A stretch of 9,946 nt of DNA from AWTP1-13 sp035253505 (lineage in GTDB: Bacteria; Pseudomonadota; Alphaproteobacteria; Rhizobiales; Hyphomicrobiaceae), in the NCBI GenBank assembly GCA_035253505.1, contig DATFCC010000029.1, forward strand, positions 1 to 9,946, in the 5' to 3' direction. Shown piece by piece: positions 8,076 through 9,946 of this stretch. The notes beneath the pieces are model-generated. The model was given only the letters and a program-made list of their open reading frames with translations, had not been told where the DNA came from and did no database searches. The translations under genes were made by a program, and so were the position numbers. Position 1 is the first letter of the stretch. Each line of letters begins with the position of its first letter.

Positions 8076-9077
8076 TCACGAAGTGGGAACGCCGAGCATC
8101 AGCCCGATGTTCTGGACGGCCGCGCCCGATGCGCCTTTGCCCAGGTTGTCCAGCTTCGCCACCAGCACTGCCTGGGGATGCTTCTCGCTCGCAAACACGC
8201 GCAGCTCCAGCATGTCGGTGCCATTGAGCGATAGGGCCTCGAGCCGGATGTCCTTGGCCGCGGGATCACCCGCGGGGACGACCTTCACCAGCTTTGCGCC
8301 GGCATAGTGCCTGCTGAGCGCGGCCTCCAGGTCGCGCGCGCAAGGCTTGCCCGGCAGCGCGTCGAGATGCAGAGGCACGCTCACCAGCATGCCCTGGCGG
8401 AAATTGCCCACCGACGGCACGAAGATCGGCCGCCTCGTGAGCTTGGCGTACTGCTGGAGCTCGGGCAGGTGCTTGTGCTTGAAGGTGAGGCCGTAGAGCT
8501 CGAACGCCGGCGCCTTGCCGCTCTCGTAGGCCTCGATCATGCTGCGGCCGCCGCCGCTGTAGCCGCTCACCGCATTGACCGTCACCGGATAGTCCGCGGG
8601 CAGGAGGCCGGCCTCGACCAGCGGCCGGATCAGCGCGATCGCCGCCGTCGGATAGCAGCCGGGATTGCTGACACGCTTTGCCTCGCGCACGGCTGCGGCC
8701 TGCGCCCGATCCATTTCCGGGAAGCCATAGACCCAGCCCGGCGCGACCCGATGCGCGGTGCTCGCATCCACCACCTTCGGCGCGTTCGCACCCAGGCCGT
8801 CGATCAGCGCGACCGCCTCCCTGGCGGCATCATCCGGCAGGCACAGCACGACAAGATCGACCTCGCGCATCAGGGCTGCCCGCGCTTCCGGGTCCTTGCG
8901 TTGTTCGGGCGCGATGCTCCTGACCTCGAGGCCGGCCAGATCGGCCACGCGGCGCCGGATCTCCAGACCCGTCGTGCCGGCCTCGCCGTCGATGAAGATG
9001 GCGGGCTTCGTCTTCGCCTTCACTGCCGTATCGGGCTTGGGTTTGGCTTGCGCCTTGGGCGCTGTGTTGATCGTCAT
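8076..9077 (-). CDS. argC: N-acetyl-gamma-glutamyl-phosphate reductase ArgC (type 2)
   Basis: Third step of arginine biosynthesis in the cytoplasm: NADPH-dependent reduction of N-acetylglutamyl-5-phosphate to the semialdehyde. The protein has the shorter type-2 ArgC form. Visible are the nucleotide-binding GEAGTTGLEIRRR at 31-43, catalytic Cys141 in NPGCYPTA, KHKHLPEL at 200-207 with likely substrate-binding histidines, and GKGASGAAVQN at 313-323. The ATG at 9077 (333 residues) is preferred because AGGA lies 10 nt upstream. The ATG at 9095 has no ribosome site and would start within 12 nt of the terminator T-tract. Residues 1-25 form a Lys/Ala/Pro-rich extension before the usual start near IFIDGEAG. 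Upstream lie a promoter, an Arg-rich leader ORF and an intrinsic terminator, suggesting attenuation. No other arg gene is adjacent. Confidence 0.96.
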   Translation of the reverse strand: MTINTAPKAQAKPKPDTAVKAKTKPAIFIDGEAGTTGLEIRRRVADLAGLEVRSIAPEQRKDPEARAALMREVDLVVLCLPDDAAREAVALIDGLGANAPKVVDASTAHRVAPGWVYGFPEMDRAQAAAVREAKRVSNPGCYPTAAIALIRPLVEAGLLPADYPVTVNAVSGYSGGGRSMIEAYESGKAPAFELYGLTFKHKHLPELQQYAKLTRRPIFVPSVGNFRQGMLVSVPLHLDALPGKPCARDLEAALSRHYAGAKLVKVVPAGDPAAKDIRLEALSLNGTDMLELRVFASEKHPQAVLVAKLDNLGKGASGAAVQNIGLMLGVPTS

Positions 9078-9105
9078 GGGCCGGCATTCCTGCATCAGGG
9101 GAGAA

Positions 9106-9132
9106 TAAAAAAGCCGCGCTCAGGGCGCGGCT
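9106..9132 (-). terminator. Intrinsic terminator/attenuator upstream of argC
   Basis: On the minus strand, AGCCGCGC (9132-9125), loop CCTGA, and GCGCGGCT (9119-9112) form a perfect 8-bp GC-rich stem whose last base begins a run of six T (9112-9107), followed by ATT. It ends 28 bp before the argC start codon and begins 28 nt after the leader ORF stop codon. The plus strand has no T-tract after the stem, so the terminator faces argC only. No larger gene on this strand ends here, so its likely job is to regulate read-through into argC. Confidence 0.88.
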
Positions 9133-9159
9133 GTGCGAGGGACATGCGCGCAACGCGCC
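9124..9159 (-). promoter_or_regulatory. Candidate antiterminator pairing in the argC leader
   Basis: GGCGCG (9159-9154 on the minus strand), starting two nt after the leader stop codon, is exactly complementary to CGCGCC (9129-9124), which overlaps the 5' arm and loop of the terminator. Pairing would break the terminator. The competing fold pairs GTGCGA, the last two leader codons (9169-9164), with TCGCAC (9138-9133). That segment directly abuts the terminator and would leave it free to form. Judged by eye, without energy calculation. Confidence 0.5.
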
Positions 9160-9160
9160 G

Positions 9161-9232
9161 TCATCGCACCCGCGCGCGGCGGGGGCGGCTGCGTCGGACC
9201 AGCAATGCCGTTTGCTGCGTGAGCCTCATCAT
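9161..9232 (-). CDS. Arginine-rich leader peptide of argC (23 residues)
   Basis: A short ORF between a strong promoter and an intrinsic terminator, upstream of argC. It starts with tandem ATG codons (9232 and 9229) and stops at TGA (9163-9161). The peptide begins MMRLTQQTALLV and ends RRSRPRRARVR: 8 of 23 residues are arginine, 7 of them in the last 11. The Arg codons are AGG, CGA, CGC (four times), CGG and CGA, mixing common and presumably rare ones. The inferred role is as a sensor of charged Arg-tRNA: a ribosome stalled on the Arg codons would favour the antiterminator and argC expression, while one reaching the stop would cover the segment just after it and allow termination. Caveat: GC-rich DNA yields Arg-rich ORFs by chance; the ordered promoter, ORF, stop, hairpin, gene arrangement is the main support. 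Confidence 0.72.
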   Translation of the reverse strand: MMRLTQQTALLVRRSRPRRARVR

Positions 9233-9239
9233 GGACGCT

Positions 9240-9268
9240 CTTATGGGGTGCACTCCCGTCACTGTCAA
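9240..9268 (-). promoter_or_regulatory. Sigma-70-type promoter of the argC leader
   Basis: On the minus strand a perfect -35 TTGACA (9268-9263) is followed after exactly 17 bp by CATAAG (9245-9240), which matches four of six -10 consensus bases. The expected transcription start, about 7 nt downstream, falls at 9234-9231, on or next to the first ATG of the leader ORF (9232). It is the best promoter match seen in the window. Confidence 0.75.
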
Positions 9269-9297
9269 CGCCAGGCTCGGCCTCAGCTCGGAATTTT

Positions 9298-9310
9298 CCG
9301 CCAGTGGCGG
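9298..9310. promoter_or_regulatory. 13-bp perfect palindrome in the argC/DUF1499 divergent region
   Basis: CCGCCA-G-TGGCGG lies 29 bp upstream of the argC leader -35 box and 44 bp upstream of the divergent membrane-protein gene. An overlapping inverted repeat pairs CCAGTG (9301-9306) with CACTGG (9322-9327). The location between divergent transcripts suits an operator; no binding protein can be named from the sequence. Confidence 0.35.
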
Positions 9311-9354
9311 GGTATGGCGAACACTGGTAAGCCAGGGCCCGGACCGATGCGAGC

Positions 9355-9946
9355 ATGACCGATCGATCGACGTTGGTGCTGGCGCCCCTGGCGCGCTGGT
9401 CGAGCAGGATCGCCCTGTTCTCGACGAGCCTGCTCCTTGTCGACCTCGTTCTGCACCGGCTCACCTCCTTTCCGACGCCCATGGCCGTCAATCTCTTCGC
9501 CGTGGGAGCTGCCGGCTGCGCCCTGGCGGTTCTCGCAGCCCTCCTGGCGCTGGCTCAGATCTGGCGGCGGGGCTACGGGGGCGCGGGGCAGGCCGCGCTG
9601 GGGATTCTGCTGCCCCTGCTGGCGCTGGCCTGGCCGTTGACCTTCATTTCCGCGTTCATGCATTCCCCGCCCATCAATGACGTCACGACCGATGTCACCG
9701 AGCCGCCAGCGTTCTCCACACTGGCGAAGGTGCGCCCGCGGGACGCCAACGCGATCGACTATCCCGGGCAACGGTTCGCCGCCGAGCAGCAGAAGGCCTA
9801 TCCCGACTTGCGCACGTTCGTGATGGATCGCGGCGTGGAGGAGGCTTATGGGCTGGTCGAAGACGCGGTGCGCAAGCTCAAGTGGCGCGTTGCGTCCTCC
9901 GATCCGCCCGCGGTGAAACCGGCCAAGGGCGGCGTGCTCGAGGCCA
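9355..9946 (+). CDS. DUF1499 family membrane protein (cut by window edge)
   Basis: Function unknown. The 197 visible residues have three predicted membrane segments (about 18-34, 44-70 and 78-102), followed by the DUF1499 domain from about residue 105. Its family features are visible as EPPAFSTLAKVRP at 116-128, NAIDYPGQRFAAEQQKAYPD at 132-151 and a region around VEEAYGLVEDAVRKLKWRV at 161-179. The C-terminal end lies outside the window. The ATG at 9355 is the only reasonable start: an in-frame TAA lies at 9328 and no other start codon occurs between. The ribosome site is weak (AGGG about 18 nt upstream). It is divergent from argC across a 122-bp gap measured from the leader ATG. The DUF1499 assignment is from remembered family features. 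Confidence 0.85.
   Translation, partial: MTDRSTLVLAPLARWSSRIALFSTSLLLVDLVLHRLTSFPTPMAVNLFAVGAAGCALAVLAALLALAQIWRRGYGGAGQAALGILLPLLALAWPLTFISAFMHSPPINDVTTDVTEPPAFSTLAKVRPRDANAIDYPGQRFAAEQQKAYPDLRTFVMDRGVEEAYGLVEDAVRKLKWRVASSDPPAVKPAKGGVLEA

Noticed and set aside
8830..9153. Minus-strand ORF spanning the argC terminator hairpin
   Set aside because: Out of frame with argC, Arg/Ser/Gly-rich, and it would cross an intrinsic terminator; better explained as a shadow frame.
8307..9680. Long plus-strand ORF (457 codons) opposite argC and running into the DUF1499 gene
   Set aside because: Antisense to argC and out of frame with the real membrane-protein gene; the composition is not protein-like.
9283..9771. 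Minus-strand ORF (162 codons) upstream of the argC leader, considered as the gene ended by the terminator at 9106
   Set aside because: It is antisense to the DUF1499 gene, has low-complexity Gln/Arg/Gly composition, and ends before the leader promoter, so it does not explain the terminator.

Overview
The window is GC-rich, densely coded DNA with the gene content of an alphaproteobacterium, most likely of the Hyphomicrobiales/Rhizobiales group. The signs are a three-gene glcDEF glycolate oxidase set, a plant/alphaproteobacterial-type glutamate-cysteine ligase next to rsmE, a short type-2 ArgC, a small soluble class I cytochrome c, and a DUF1499 membrane protein. All assignments come from reading the translated sequence; no database search was run.

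Layout from left to right. (1) 1-4633, minus strand, transcribed right to left: glcD, glcE, glcF and the N-terminal half of an alanine dehydrogenase gene (ald). They are closely spaced and read as one unit that oxidises glycolate to glyoxylate, with a possible NADH-linked amination step at the end. (2) 4634-4842: divergent control region. (3) 4846-5256, plus: periplasmic cytochrome c. It converges on a 75-residue secreted six-cysteine protein (5272-5499, minus). A perfect hairpin containing the stop codons of both genes separates them. (4) 5500-5717: non-coding, with a nested inverted repeat. (5) 5718-7956, minus: rsmE then gshA. (6) 8076-9077, minus: argC. (7) 9355 to the right edge, plus: DUF1499 membrane protein, cut by the window end.

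The most interesting element lies upstream of argC, at 9106-9268 on the minus strand. A near-consensus sigma-70 promoter (TTGACA, 17 bp, CATAAG) is followed almost at once by a 23-codon ORF with 8 arginine codons, 7 of them in its last 11 codons. Next come a stop codon, a GC-rich hairpin with a six-T tract, and then the argC ribosome binding site and start. A short segment just after the leader stop codon can pair with the 5' arm of the terminator. This is the architecture of a ribosome-mediated transcription attenuator, here apparently sensing arginine supply and controlling an arginine biosynthesis gene.

The central-metabolism genes are otherwise ordinary. Secondary points of interest are the mirror-symmetric cysteine spacing of the small secreted protein, the shared terminator, the glcDEF-ald linkage, a Lys/Ala/Pro-rich N-terminal extension on ArgC, and several palindromes in promoter regions. 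I saw no tRNA, rRNA, CRISPR array, insertion sequence or phage gene.
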